A DNA stretch of 30,283 nt from Erythrobacter sp. UBA2510 (GCA_002341345.1 DDNW01000028.1:469-30751); one strand, 5' to 3'; positions 1 to 11,194 are shown, counted from the stretch's first letter. Notes: generated from the sequence alone by a model not told the origin. Program-made: numbers and translations.

Positions 1-14
1 CCCTGAGAGGCAAG

Positions 15-929
15 ATGATCGACCTTAAGAAACTGTTTTCGCGTGCCCTTGCCTCGCTGGCGCTGGCCGGTGCTTCGGCCTCCTGCGCCCAGGCGGAGGC
101 ACCAGACACGGCTGCCCAGGCACAAGATGCGATCCCCGGGCCTGCGCTGTGGAAACTGAGCGACGAAGACACCACGATCTATCTGTTCGGGACGGTTCAT
201 GCGCTGCCGGCTGACCTCGAATGGTATGACGAGCGGATTAAAAGCGCTTTCGACGCTTCCGACGAGCTGGTCACCGAAATCGACATGAGCGACCAGGCCG
301 CCTCTGGCGCGATGGTCGCAAGCAAGGCTGGCCTCGCGGGCAACCAGACGCTGCGCGAACTGATGACCGAGGAAGACCGCGCCGAATATGAGGCGGCGCT
401 GACCGCGCTCGGCATGCCGGTCACCGCGCTCGATAAGGTGGAACCGTGGTTCGCAGCCATGACCCTCTCTTTGCTGCCGCTGATGAAGGACGGCTATCAA
501 CCCCAAAGCGGCGCGGAACTGAAGCTCACCGCCGAGGCTGGCGAAAAGACCAAGGCCGCGTTGGAGACCGTCGAGCAGCAAATCGACATTTTTGACTCGC
601 TGCCAATGAACGAGCAGCTAGAATTCCTCGACGAGACGGTCGAGGCAGTGGAAACTGCCTCCGCCACGCTCGACGAGATGGTCGCGGCATGGGTCGCGGG
701 CGATGCCGATGGCCTGGCCGAGATGATGAATGCGGAACTGGACGACGAGGCACTGTACCAGCGGCTGCTGATCGACCGGAACGCCAATTGGGTCGACTGG
801 ATCGAGGCGCGGCTCGAACGACCGGGCAATGTCTTCATGGCCGTGGGCGCCGGGCATCTGGCGGGCAAGGGCAGCGTGCAGGACCAGCTTGAGCAGCGCG
901 GCTATACGGTCGAGCGCATCTGGCAGTGA
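15..929 (+). CDS. TraB/GumN family envelope protein (first of a tandem pair)
   Basis: This is a 304-residue protein of the TraB/PrgY/GumN (Tiki-like) family, whose members are proposed metal-dependent peptidases. The two hallmark GxxH motifs are visible: GTVH at residues 59-62, inside LFGTVHALP, and GAGH at 278-281. A conserved acidic stretch (TEID) follows the first. The N-terminus is a Sec signal peptide with two basic lysines and an Ala/Leu core. The cysteine near residue 24 lacks a proper lipobox, so cleavage near AQA and a soluble periplasmic product is more likely. The ATG at 15 follows a purine-rich GAGAGG site. The stop overlaps the next gene, a paralogue, so the two are co-translated. 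The substrate is unknown. Confidence 0.85.
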   Translation: MIDLKKLFSRALASLALAGASASCAQAEAPDTAAQAQDAIPGPALWKLSDEDTTIYLFGTVHALPADLEWYDERIKSAFDASDELVTEIDMSDQAASGAMVASKAGLAGNQTLRELMTEEDRAEYEAALTALGMPVTALDKVEPWFAAMTLSLLPLMKDGYQPQSGAELKLTAEAGEKTKAALETVEQQIDIFDSLPMNEQLEFLDETVEAVETASATLDEMVAAWVAGDADGLAEMMNAELDDEALYQRLLIDRNANWVDWIEARLERPGNVFMAVGAGHLAGKGSVQDQLEQRGYTVERIWQ

Positions 930-1777
930 TCCGGGCCTGCCTGCTGCTGCTGACGAGCTTCGCGCTGGCGGCATGCAGTAGCGAGCCAGCGCGGGAGTGG
1001 CCCGCACCCTCGCCTGCCCTGTGGGAAGTGAGCGGACCGGAGGGGCAGCGCGGCTGGCTGTTCGGCACCGTGCATGCGCTGCCCGATGGCGTGGCATGGC
1101 GCACGCCTGCGCTTGAGAGTGCACTTGCGGACAGCAGCGTGCTCGTGGTCGAAATTGCAGATCTGACCGCAGGCGATGGCGGGTTGTTCGACCGACTTGC
1201 CCATACATCGGGACAGTTACCCCTTACCCAGCGGGTCGAAGCGGATGAGCGACATGCCCTCTCCGCGCTGATGAAGCGTGCCGGCAAGCAGGACAGCGAC
1301 TTTTCCGATACCGAAAGCTGGGCGGCGGCCCTGATTCTGTCCTCCGCAATCCGGTCGGGCGATCCGGCGAACGGGGTGGACAGGGCGCTGATCGAGGCGG
1401 CAGGGCGAGTGGAAGGCTTCGAAAGCTACAGCGAACAATTTGCTATGTTCGATACTCTGTCGGAGGAGGACCAGTCCGATCTGCTCGCCTCGGTCGCCAG
1501 CGATGCGGATGAGGGTGGCAATGGCGGTACCGTCGAGGCATGGCTGACCGGCGATATGGAGGTGCTGGACAATGCACTCTCACGCGGCATGCTCGAATAT
1601 CCGGCCCTGCGCGAGGTTCTGGTCGTCCGGCGCAACCGTGTCTGGGCCGAACAGATAGACGTCATGATGGCCAATGAACGCCCCTTTGTGGCCGTTGGCG
1701 CGGGCCATATGGTTGGCGCGGAGAGCCTCCCTGCTTTGCTGGCCGAACGCGGCTATACCGTCACCCGCATCCAGTAG
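926..1777 (+). CDS. TraB/GumN family lipoprotein (second of a tandem pair)
   Basis: This 283-residue paralogue of the upstream gene shares GTVH (residues 47-50, in LFGTVHALP) and GAGH (258-261) and ends in the same ERGYTV-type tail. Unlike its neighbour it has a textbook lipobox, LAAC, with the lipidated cysteine at residue 17. It should therefore be anchored in a membrane, probably the outer one because Ser-Ser rather than Asp follows the Cys. The start is GTG at 926, and the upstream TGA lies inside GTGA, a 4-base overlap typical of translational coupling. The family is established; the peptidase role is inferred from family proposals. The pair looks like a duplication followed by divergence in localisation. 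Confidence 0.84.
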   Translation: MIRACLLLLTSFALAACSSEPAREWPAPSPALWEVSGPEGQRGWLFGTVHALPDGVAWRTPALESALADSSVLVVEIADLTAGDGGLFDRLAHTSGQLPLTQRVEADERHALSALMKRAGKQDSDFSDTESWAAALILSSAIRSGDPANGVDRALIEAAGRVEGFESYSEQFAMFDTLSEEDQSDLLASVASDADEGGNGGTVEAWLTGDMEVLDNALSRGMLEYPALREVLVVRRNRVWAEQIDVMMANERPFVAVGAGHMVGAESLPALLAERGYTVTRIQ

Positions 1778-1880
1778 TTGCATTCTCGGGTATTCCTGCT
1801 AGTGGCCGCGCTCCCCTGCATGGTCATCCCTGGAGGCATGCATTGGGGGGCACTTCAAACGCATTCGAAAGGCACGTATT

Positions 1881-2540
1881 ATGAGCGACGCTCTGACACT
1901 GCCGGCTGAGGCGCGCGAACGGGCTGGCAAGGGAGCCTCCCGTGCACTGCGCCGCGAAGGCCGGGTCCCCGCCGTCATCTATGGCGGCAAGGAAGAACCG
2001 ACACCGATCCACGTCGAGGAAAAGCTGCTGGTCCAGCAACTCGGCACTGGCCACTTCATGAACTCGATCGTGATGATCGAGATTGACGGCAAGCCGACCC
2101 GCACCATCCCGAAGGACGTGGCGATGCACCCGGTTTCGGACCGTCCGATCCATGTCGACTTCATGCGCCTGTCCAAGAACGCCAAGATCGACGTCGCGGT
2201 CCCCGTGGTCTTCGTGAACGAAGAAGCGAGCCCGGGCCTGAAGAAGGGTGCCGTGCTCAACGTTGTGCGTCACGAGCTTGAGCTCACCTGCGATGCGGAC
2301 AAGATTCCCAGCGAGGTCGAAATCGACGTCACCGGCCTCGATGTCGGCGATTCGATCCACATCTCCAGCATCACCCTGCCCGCGGGCAGCGAGAGTGCGA
2401 TCACCGACCGCGACTTCACCATCGCCACCGTCGTGGCCCCGTCGGCGCTCAAGCGTGCCGAAGGCGCCGCTGCCGAGGGTGAAGGCGAAGGAGCATCTGC
2501 CGTGGATGGCGAGGAAGAGGCCGGCGAAGACAGCGAGTAA
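1881..2540 (+). CDS. rplY: 50S ribosomal protein L25/general stress protein Ctc
   Basis: This 219-residue protein is the long, two-domain form of L25 (TL5/CTC type). The N-terminal 5S-rRNA-binding domain spans about residues 1-95, with the family pattern of a basic [12 protein letters not shown] segment then VPAVIYGG. The C-terminal beta domain covers about 100-190. A very acidic Glu/Asp/Gly tail follows, as is common in alphaproteobacterial L25. It binds 5S rRNA in the large subunit. An AAGG lies nine bases before the ATG. A strong terminator follows at 2579-2616, separating it from pth; the rplY-pth order is common in bacteria and both act in translation. Confidence 0.95.
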   Translation: MSDALTLPAEARERAGKGASRALRREGRVPAVIYGGKEEPTPIHVEEKLLVQQLGTGHFMNSIVMIEIDGKPTRTIPKDVAMHPVSDRPIHVDFMRLSKNAKIDVAVPVVFVNEEASPGLKKGAVLNVVRHELELTCDADKIPSEVEIDVTGLDVGDSIHISSITLPAGSESAITDRDFTIATVVAPSALKRAEGAAAEGEGEGASAVDGEEEAGEDSE

Positions 2541-2578
2541 TCGCAGCTTCACCGCCATTTCCATGGCGAAAACGAAAG

Positions 2579-2616
2579 CGCCGGGTGTCCCACGGGATTC
2601 CCGGCGTTTTGTTTTT
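2579..2616 (+). terminator. Rho-independent terminator after rplY
   Basis: A perfect 7-bp stem, CGCCGGG (2579-2585) with CCCGGCG (2600-2606), can be extended inside by CCC/GGG pairing. It is followed directly by TTTTGTTTTT (2607-2616). It sits 38 bases after the rplY stop and 25 bases before the pth start, so pth probably has its own promoter or depends on read-through. Confidence 0.88.
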
Positions 2617-2641
2617 CAAGAGAGCCCGCTAGGGAGCTCGC

Positions 2642-3211
2642 ATGCAACTTTGGACAGGTCTCGGAAATCCCGGTCCGCAATATGCGATGCACCGGCACAA
2701 TGTCGGCTTCATGGCGCTCGACGTCATTGCCGAGATGCACGGCTTCGGGCCGATCCAGAAGAAATTTCAAGGATGGGTGCAGGAAGGCAGGGTCGGTGCC
2801 GAGAAAGTGCTGCTGCTCAAGCCCGCTACCTTCATGAACGAGAGCGGCCGTGCCGTCGGCGAAGCCATGCGCTTCTACAAGCTGAGCCTCGAAGACCTGA
2901 CCGTCTTCCATGACGAGCTCGACCTCGCCCCGTTCAAGGTCAAGGTGAAGACCGGCGGTGGCACGGCGGGACATAACGGCCTGCGCAGTATCGACAGGCA
3001 TCTCGGGCCAGACTTTCGCCGCGTGCGCATCGGTATCGGCCACCCCGGCCACAAGGACCGGGTGCATAATTATGTCCTCGGCAATTATGCCAAGGCGGAA
3101 ATGGACAATCTCGTCCAGATGCTTGGCGCGATCGGCTCCGAGGCGCACTGGCTGGTCGAGGGCAACGACGTCCGTTTCATGAGCGACGTCGCCCTCAGGC
3201 AGCAGGATTAA
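2642..3211 (+). CDS. pth: Peptidyl-tRNA hydrolase
   Basis: This 189-residue enzyme hydrolyses the ester bond of peptidyl-tRNAs released from stalled ribosomes, recycling tRNA in the cytoplasm. The family signature GLGNPG-x-Y is at residues 6-14. The catalytic His is H19 (in HRHNVG, equivalent to E. coli H20). The substrate-binding Asn is in TFMNESG near residue 66, the catalytic Asp is D91 (HDELDL), and the GGGTAGHNGLRS segment contains N112. Length matches the family. An AGGGAG site sits six bases before the ATG. Its stop overlaps that of the convergent helicase gene by four bases. Confidence 0.96.
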   Translation: MQLWTGLGNPGPQYAMHRHNVGFMALDVIAEMHGFGPIQKKFQGWVQEGRVGAEKVLLLKPATFMNESGRAVGEAMRFYKLSLEDLTVFHDELDLAPFKVKVKTGGGTAGHNGLRSIDRHLGPDFRRVRIGIGHPGHKDRVHNYVLGNYAKAEMDNLVQMLGAIGSEAHWLVEGNDVRFMSDVALRQQD

Positions 3212-4620
3212 TTGACCTGGGCTGTGGCCCGGCGACGATTGCCGCCACCGCCATTACCCCCGCGCGAGCGGCGACGTTGGCCACCGCCCTGCCCCTGACC
3301 ACTGCCGCGATGCTCGTTGCGGCCTTCGCCACGGTTATCGCGGCGTCCTTCCCCACGACCTTCCCCTCTGGGCTTGGCCGAGACTACGGCCTTGGGTTTG
3401 CGGCGTGGCTGATTTCGCGACATCGCCTCGTCGCCCGAGTGACCCGGAGACAGCGTACCGATGCGCTTTACTTCCTCGTTGAACGAGGGCGGCAAAGGTA
3501 CTTCGCCGAGGCGCACCTTGGTCAGCTTTTCGATATCGCGCAGATAGTCGCGTTCGTCCGGCGCGCAGAAGGCCAGCGCCACGCCCGATTTTCCGGCGCG
3601 CGCAGTGCGCCCGATCCGGTGGACATATTGCTCGGCCACATTGGGAAGCTCGAAATTGAACACATGGCTGACGCCGCTGATGTCGATTCCGCGCGCAGCG
3701 ATATCGGTCGCGACCAGCACCCGCACCTGCCCCCTCCGGAAGGCGTCGAGCGCACGCTCGCGCTGCGGCTGGCTCTTGTTGCCGTGGATGGCGGCCGCTT
3801 CGATGTTCGACTGGGCGAGTTTCTTCACCACCCGGTCGGCGCCGTGCTTGGTCCGGGTGAAGACGAGGACGCGGTCCATCTCGTCAGTTGCCAGCCCCTT
3901 GCGCAGGGCGATGGTCAGCAGCGCCTGCTTTTCGTTCTGGTTGACGTAGCAGACATACTGGTCGACCCGTTCCGCCGTGGTCGCGGCGGGCGCAACCGAA
4001 ACCTGCGCCGGATCGCGCAGATATTGCTCGGAAAGCTTGCGGATGGACGTCGGCATGGTGGCCGAGAACAACAGCGTCTGGCGCTGTTTCGGCAACAGCG
4101 AGACGATCTTCTTCAGGGCATGGATGAAGCCCAGGTCGAGCATCTGGTCGGCCTCGTCGAGCACGATGGTCTCGACAGAGCTCAGGTCCATGGCCCGCTG
4201 GTCGAGCAGGTCGACGAGGCGCCCGGGCGTCGCCACAAGGATATCGACGCCGCGCGCCATGCGGGCGCGGTCCTTGTTGACCGAGGTGCCTCCGACGATG
4301 CTGGCAACCACGAGGCCCGACAGCGCGCCATATTCCTTGGCACTGGTGGCGATCTGCCCGGCCAGTTCGCGCGTCGGTGCGAGCACAAGCATGCGGCACG
4401 ACTTGCGCGGGGTCGGATTGCCCGAGGCGCGCAGCCGGTCGATCGAGGGGAGCATGAAGGCTGCGGTCTTGCCGGTACCGGTCTGGGCGATGCCGAGCAC
4501 GTCGCGCCCTTCCAGCACGACCGGTATGGCCTGCGCCTGGATTGGCGTCGGTGTAGTGTAATCGCGACGCGCGAGCGCCTGCAGAATGGGCTTCGACAGC
4601 CCAAGTTCTTCAAAAGTCAT
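3208..4620 (-). CDS. rhlE: DEAD-box ATP-dependent RNA helicase, RhlE-type
   Basis: This 470-residue DEAD-box helicase unwinds RNA in cold adaptation, ribosome assembly or RNA decay. Motifs in order: Q motif (F3, Q28), Walker A AQTGTGKT (45-52), PTRELA (about 82-87), DEAD (155-158), SAT (186-188), a later ATDIAARGID motif V and HRIGRTARAGKSG motif VI. The C-terminal ~60 residues form an Arg/Gly-rich, low-complexity tail likely to bind RNA non-specifically. I chose the ATG at 4620 because the product then begins with MTFEELGLS, the family norm; the frame stays open to 4842, but those 74 residues are unlike helicase N-termini. The exact subfamily (RhlE rather than CsdA) is inferred. Confidence 0.92.
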   Translation of the reverse strand: MTFEELGLSKPILQALARRDYTTPTPIQAQAIPVVLEGRDVLGIAQTGTGKTAAFMLPSIDRLRASGNPTPRKSCRMLVLAPTRELAGQIATSAKEYGALSGLVVASIVGGTSVNKDRARMARGVDILVATPGRLVDLLDQRAMDLSSVETIVLDEADQMLDLGFIHALKKIVSLLPKQRQTLLFSATMPTSIRKLSEQYLRDPAQVSVAPAATTAERVDQYVCYVNQNEKQALLTIALRKGLATDEMDRVLVFTRTKHGADRVVKKLAQSNIEAAAIHGNKSQPQRERALDAFRRGQVRVLVATDIAARGIDISGVSHVFNFELPNVAEQYVHRIGRTARAGKSGVALAFCAPDERDYLRDIEKLTKVRLGEVPLPPSFNEEVKRIGTLSPGHSGDEAMSRNQPRRKPKAVVSAKPRGEGRGEGRRDNRGEGRNEHRGSGQGQGGGQRRRSRGGNGGGGNRRRATAQVN

Positions 4621-4932
4621 ATTGTGTATCAAACTCGCAAATGGGCCTCGGCGCGCGCACGCCACAGGGCACACGCGAACGCGAAGCGGGTTTCGAACAA
4701 CCCGCGTGAAAAGGGAGGCTCCTGGAAAAACATGCCGAAGCGCAGGCCAAGGGCGGGTTTGCCGCCAGTTCACGCTGCCGTGGCGCTTCGATACCGCGCA
4801 GATGATCGTTAGAGGCGCAAAAGTCAATCCAATACGCTGCAAGTGCGAAATTTGGCAGGCATCTGGCTTTTCGATGGCTGCGCGACTATCGGGGCGGCCA
4901 GACCGGCACAGACACCGGAAAACGGAGCAATC
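4621..4932. other. Divergent intergenic region between helicase and ychF
   Basis: These 312 bases must hold the promoters of both divergent genes. A 7-bp hairpin, GCGGGTT (4686-4692) with AACCCGC (4699-4705) and loop TCGAAC, lies about 66 bases upstream of the helicase start. On the minus strand a TTGACT -35-like hexamer occurs near 4826-4831, but I see no good -10 partner at 16-18 bases. A GGAG ribosome-binding site for ychF is at 4924-4927. No additional gene is supported. Confidence 0.5.
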
Positions 4933-6033
4933 ATGGGATTCAAATGCGGTATCGTCGGCCTGCCCAATGTCGGCAAGTCGACCCTCTTTAACGCTCTGAC
5001 CGAGACGCAGGCGGCACAGGCGGCAAATTATCCCTTCTGCACGATCGAGCCCAATGTCGGGCAGGTCGCGGTGCCCGATCCACGCCTCGACAAGCTGGCC
5101 GAGATCGCCAAGTCAGCCAAGGTCATCCACACCCAGCTCAGCTTCGTCGATATTGCAGGCCTCGTGAAGGGCGCGAGCGCGGGCGAAGGTCTGGGCAACC
5201 AGTTCCTCGGCAATATTCGCGAGGTCGATGCAATCGTCCACGTGCTGCGCTGTTTCGAGGACGACGACATCCAGCACGTTGCCAACAAGGTCGATCCAAT
5301 TGCCGATGCCGAGGTTGTCGAAACCGAGCTGATGCTGGCCGATCTCGAAAGCGTCGAGAAGCGGGTGGAGAATGCGAAGCGGCGTGCAACCGGTGGCGAC
5401 AAGGAAGCCAAGGCACTCGTCAACGTGCTGGGTCAGGCGCTGGCGCTGCTGCGCGAAGGCAAGCCTGCCCGGCTCGTCGAACCGGGCGATGATGAAGAAG
5501 CCGCGCTGTTCGAACAGGCCCAGCTCTTGACCGCCAAGCCGGTGCTCTACGTCTGCAATGTCGCCGAGGAAGACGCGGCGGCCGGTAATGCGCTGTCCGA
5601 ACAGGTCTTTGCCAAGGCAAAGGCCGAGGGCGCGCAAGCCGTCGTGGTCTCGGCTGCGATCGAAGCAGAAATCGTGGCGATGGACCCGGAAGAGCGCGGC
5701 GAATACCTCGCCGAGATGGGGCTGGAAGAGACCGGCCTCGCCCGCGTGATCCGTGCGGGATACGACCTGCTGGGCCTCAAAACCTTCTTCACCGTCGGCC
5801 CGAAGGAGGCCCGCGCATGGACCTTTCCGTCAGGTGCAAAGGCTCCTCAGGCAGCGGGAGAAATCCATACCGATTTCGAGAAGGGTTTCATCCGCGCCGA
5901 GACCATCGCCTTTGACGATTACGTCGCGCTGGGGGGCGAGGCCGGAGCCAAGGATGCGGGAAAGTTGCGCCAGGAGGGCAAGGAGTACCTTGTTCAGGAT
6001 GGCGACGTCCTGCATTTCAAGTTCAACGTCTGA
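4933..6033 (+). CDS. ychF: Redox-regulated ATPase YchF/OLA1 family
   Basis: This 366-residue, universally conserved Obg-related P-loop ATPase associates with ribosomes and is linked to translation and oxidative-stress responses. The G1 loop GLPNVGKS spans residues 9-16, and DIAGLVKGAS is the G3 region. The G4 position reads NVAE instead of NKxD, the known change that gives YchF ATP rather than GTP specificity. A TGS domain occupies roughly the last 85 residues. The start at 4933 gives the canonical MGFKCGIVGLPNVG and follows GGAG by five bases; the frame extends upstream to 4843 but without family similarity. E. coli YchF is 363 residues. Confidence 0.96.
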   Translation: MGFKCGIVGLPNVGKSTLFNALTETQAAQAANYPFCTIEPNVGQVAVPDPRLDKLAEIAKSAKVIHTQLSFVDIAGLVKGASAGEGLGNQFLGNIREVDAIVHVLRCFEDDDIQHVANKVDPIADAEVVETELMLADLESVEKRVENAKRRATGGDKEAKALVNVLGQALALLREGKPARLVEPGDDEEAALFEQAQLLTAKPVLYVCNVAEEDAAAGNALSEQVFAKAKAEGAQAVVVSAAIEAEIVAMDPEERGEYLAEMGLEETGLARVIRAGYDLLGLKTFFTVGPKEARAWTFPSGAKAPQAAGEIHTDFEKGFIRAETIAFDDYVALGGEAGAKDAGKLRQEGKEYLVQDGDVLHFKFNV

Positions 6034-6041
6034 AACAGAAA

Positions 6042-6072
6042 CGGCGCGGGAAGCAATGTGCCTCCCGCGCCG
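6042..6072. terminator. Hairpin terminator between convergent ychF and the 6094-7398 gene
   Basis: A perfect 10-bp GC-rich stem, CGGCGCGGGA (6042-6051) with TCCCGCGCCG (6063-6072), has an 11-base loop. On the minus strand it is followed by TTTCTGTTTC, a fair U-tract, so it should end the exported-protein gene. On the plus strand the tract is poor (CCTGATGG), so termination of ychF may be weaker. It fits the convergent arrangement. Confidence 0.75.
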
Positions 6073-6093
6073 CCTGATGGCACCTCGATCCGC

Positions 6094-7398
6094 TTATTCG
6101 GCGGCTGCTGCTGGGGCTGCGCCACCCGCCGGAGCCTGCGCGACCTTGGAAGCGGCATAGGCTTTCCAAAGCGCCGCGATAATTCCGCGATTGCCGGAGG
6201 TCACGCCACTCAGCGTGGTCGCCGCTTCGGCATATTTGCCCTGCTGGACCTGGGCCATGCCCTGCCGTGTCAGTGCGGTATCTTGTGAAGGGCCGCCCCG
6301 TTCTGCAGCCAGCGCATACATGGCTTCGGCAGCAGCGAAATTGTCGATCGAATAGTTCACGTCGCCAGCGATCAGCGCGCTTTGTGCATCGCTCTTGGTC
6401 TTGGCCTCGGCAGCAAGTTCGGGCGCATCGCGTCGATCCTGCGTGGTGCGGCCATCGGCCACGTTCTTCACGTCCATGTAATAGGGATCGCTGGTGGTGA
6501 AGATGCCTGCAGCCACGCCCTCGGCCAGCACGTCTACGACTTCGTTAGACATGATACGCGGGTCGGCACTCTCGATGTAGAGGGTAAAATATTCGCGCAA
6601 CGGCAGTTTGTCGGCTAGCCGCAACAGGCGCAGCAGATCGAGCTCCTCCTGAGGCGCGAGTTCGTTCAAGCCTCTGACGATCTGCGTCGAGCTCGAGAAA
6701 TTCTTGGCACTCGGATAACGCTCGACCAGCATGATCGCCGACTGGTTCGCCTCAGCCGTCATGTTTGCGTCGTAAGCACCCTGCAGCGCGCGGGCGAGCC
6801 AGATTTCCGGCACCGCCCCACCCGCGGCAGCCACGCTGCGGGACTGTTCCAGCAGGTAGCTGACACCCTGCCGGGCATTGCCCTCGCGGAAATAGGTCTC
6901 GCCCATGATCCCGCGCACGTCCTCGGCGGTGAAGCCGGCGTCGATCGAAGCCTGCAGCGCGGTGCGGGCCGTGGCATAATCGCCCGCATTGGTCGACAGG
7001 CTGCCGACGAAGAACTGGAAGCGCCCGACATCTTGCGGCGCGACCTTGCCACTTGCGAGCATCATCTTGAGGCCCTGCAGTTGCAGCGCGGGATCCTGAA
7101 GATTGCTGCCAGCCTGCAGGTAAATCTGACCGGCCAGATAACGGTCCTGATCGTTCTCGACCGCGGCCTCCATCAAGCCAAGCTGGCCCTTGATCGTGTT
7201 CCAGTCGGGCTGCTCGTCCTTCTTCTGCGGCATGACGCTGCTATAGGCTTCGACGAAGCCGCGCGAGTTCTTGTCCTGAGCGTAAACCGCCGGGGCGCTG
7301 ACACCGGTTGCGACCACCGCACCGCAACCGAGCGCAAGCGCCAGGGCAAGGGTGGAGACGGCCCGGCGGGCACCATTACGACGAGACATGCTGATCAT
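6094..7398 (-). CDS. Exported helical-repeat (TPR-like) protein of unknown function
   Basis: This protein has 434 residues. The N-terminus is a clear signal peptide: several Arg residues, a long Ala/Leu/Val core, then a likely cleavage at VYA-QD near residue 40. The mature part is alpha-helical with loose tetratricopeptide-like pairs, for example around YATARTALQASIDAG and FAAAEAMYALAAERGG, and it ends in a Pro/Ala-rich tail. I recognise no catalytic motif. The start at 7398 is chosen because GAGGAG precedes it by nine bases; a further ATG three codons in is possible. A periplasmic scaffold or protein-binding role is a guess from the repeats. It is divergent from gyrA. Confidence 0.72.
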   Translation of the reverse strand: MISMSRRNGARRAVSTLALALALGCGAVVATGVSAPAVYAQDKNSRGFVEAYSSVMPQKKDEQPDWNTIKGQLGLMEAAVENDQDRYLAGQIYLQAGSNLQDPALQLQGLKMMLASGKVAPQDVGRFQFFVGSLSTNAGDYATARTALQASIDAGFTAEDVRGIMGETYFREGNARQGVSYLLEQSRSVAAAGGAVPEIWLARALQGAYDANMTAEANQSAIMLVERYPSAKNFSSSTQIVRGLNELAPQEELDLLRLLRLADKLPLREYFTLYIESADPRIMSNEVVDVLAEGVAAGIFTTSDPYYMDVKNVADGRTTQDRRDAPELAAEAKTKSDAQSALIAGDVNYSIDNFAAAEAMYALAAERGGPSQDTALTRQGMAQVQQGKYAEAATTLSGVTSGNRGIIAALWKAYAASKVAQAPAGGAAPAAAAE

Positions 7399-7722
7399 GG
7401 AATAGTTCTCCTCAAACATTCGGGGGGAGCAGACGTTGGGGCCGTAGAGCCATTTGCGGCGCGGTTGTTGCCCGCTCGCCTGTCGAATTGCAATCATCAC
7501 TTAGGATTTCCCGGCTGAACCGGCATTTAACGAAAATTGCGCGCCAGTCCCGAAAAGGCAGTCCGTCATGGCCGACTTCAGCAGGCTGGCGGCGTGACGG
7601 GCGGGAAGTGTGGATAAGGCGGGCGCGAACCGGGTGTAAGGGCTCCGCAGACTGGCCACTTTGGCCCCCCTCGCCTAGGGTTTCGTGCAGATAACCGATA
7701 ATCGCAAGAGTGATACGCGCCT
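7399..7722. other. Divergent intergenic region upstream of gyrA
   Basis: These 324 bases separate gyrA from the exported-protein gene. The GAGGAG ribosome-binding site of the latter is at 7408-7413 on the minus strand. I see no convincing -35/-10 pair, tRNA or terminator. Short reading frames across it have no ribosome-binding site and look non-coding. The gyrA side carries only a weak AAGAG about twelve bases before its GTG start. Confidence 0.4.
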
Positions 7723-10527
<2,805 letters not shown>

Positions 10528-10564
10528 TCTTCCGCCCCGTCACCCGCATTGATCGGCGTGGTCC

Positions 10565-10592
10565 TTGCAATTTTTTTATAATGCGCTATATG
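10565..10592 (+). promoter_or_regulatory. Candidate promoter upstream of the IF-1-like gene
   Basis: A TTGCAA (10565-10570) is spaced 16 bases from TATATG (10587-10592), in an unusually AT-rich patch with seven Ts. A perfect TATAAT also occurs at 10577-10582 but lacks a -35 at standard distance. Either would give a leader over 100 bases long. The CGTCG/CGACG hairpin just downstream (about 10604-10617) lies in that leader. Confidence 0.45.
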
Positions 10593-10724
10593 AAAATTGC
10601 CTGACGTCGCTTGCGACGGGACAGAACTGCCGCTTCTAGCTGGCACCTTTATCCCCTTTCACGCTGCTTGGCCCGCCTCGGCATACGCCCGTGCGCGGAG
10701 TATCGTGGCATGGAAGGACACGGA

Positions 10725-10994
10725 TTGGCGAAGGAAGAACTTATTACGTTGGAAGGCGAGATCGATGAGGTCATGCCTGATGGACGCTTTGGCGTTACCC
10801 TCGATAATAAGCATCGGATAATCGCCTACACGGCTGGAAAGATGCGGCGTTTTCGCATCCGCTCCGTCGTCGGAGACCGGGTCCACGTTGAAATGACACC
10901 ATACGACCTGACCAAGGGCCGTATCGTGTTTCGCGAGCGGACTCCGGGTCAAGGCCCAGGCGGCCCCCGCAAACGAGGCGGCTTCAGGCGCTGA
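10725..10994 (+). CDS. infA: Translation initiation factor IF-1-like protein with basic C-terminal tail
   Basis: This is an 89-residue OB-fold protein. The body (about residues 1-72) matches IF-1: [13 protein letters not shown] at the start, [12 protein letters not shown] in the middle and [15 protein letters not shown] near the end. IF-1 binds the ribosomal A site during initiation. It differs from ordinary 72-residue IF-1 by a 17-residue Gly/Pro/Arg tail and several core substitutions, so it may be a second IF-1 paralogue rather than the only one. I prefer a TTG start at 10725: AAGGA precedes it by six bases and the product aligns with the usual MAKEE start. An in-frame ATG at 10710 would add five residues. 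Confidence 0.82.
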   Translation: MAKEELITLEGEIDEVMPDGRFGVTLDNKHRIIAYTAGKMRRFRIRSVVGDRVHVEMTPYDLTKGRIVFRERTPGQGPGGPRKRGGFRR

Positions 10995-11041
10995 GACAAC
11001 CCGAATATCGTGGCAGGTGATAGCCTGCCGACAAGGAAATC

Positions 11042-11194
11042 ATGAAATACCAGAATATCGGCGCAATGAAGCGCCAGACACTTAGCCTGCGCCACGGCGC
11101 AGCGCACCGCCACAATGTTGAACACGGCATGCTGGCCAGCGACATCCTTTCAAAGTCCGAACTGCAGGCTCTCGTAGCCGCAATGATCGACTGA
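11042..11194 (+). CDS. Small hypothetical protein (50 aa)
   Basis: A 50-codon frame starts at ATG 11042, with AAGGA four bases before it, and ends at TGA. The product is basic and His-rich in the middle (RHGAAHRHNVEHG), followed by an amphipathic segment, SKSELQALVAAMID. I do not recognise the family. The good ribosome-binding site, and its position 47 bases after the IF-1-like gene on the same strand, argue that it is real. Confidence 0.5.
   Translation: MKYQNIGAMKRQTLSLRHGAAHRHNVEHGMLASDILSKSELQALVAAMID

Noticed and set aside
3277..4812. 511-codon plus-strand frame opposite the RNA helicase
   Set aside because: It is fully antisense to a gene with all DEAD-box motifs and is Arg/His-rich with no family features; a high-GC artefact.
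7488..7694. 68-codon plus-strand frame upstream of gyrA
   Set aside because: No ribosome-binding site, and an Arg/Trp/Ser-rich product in a promoter-bearing region.
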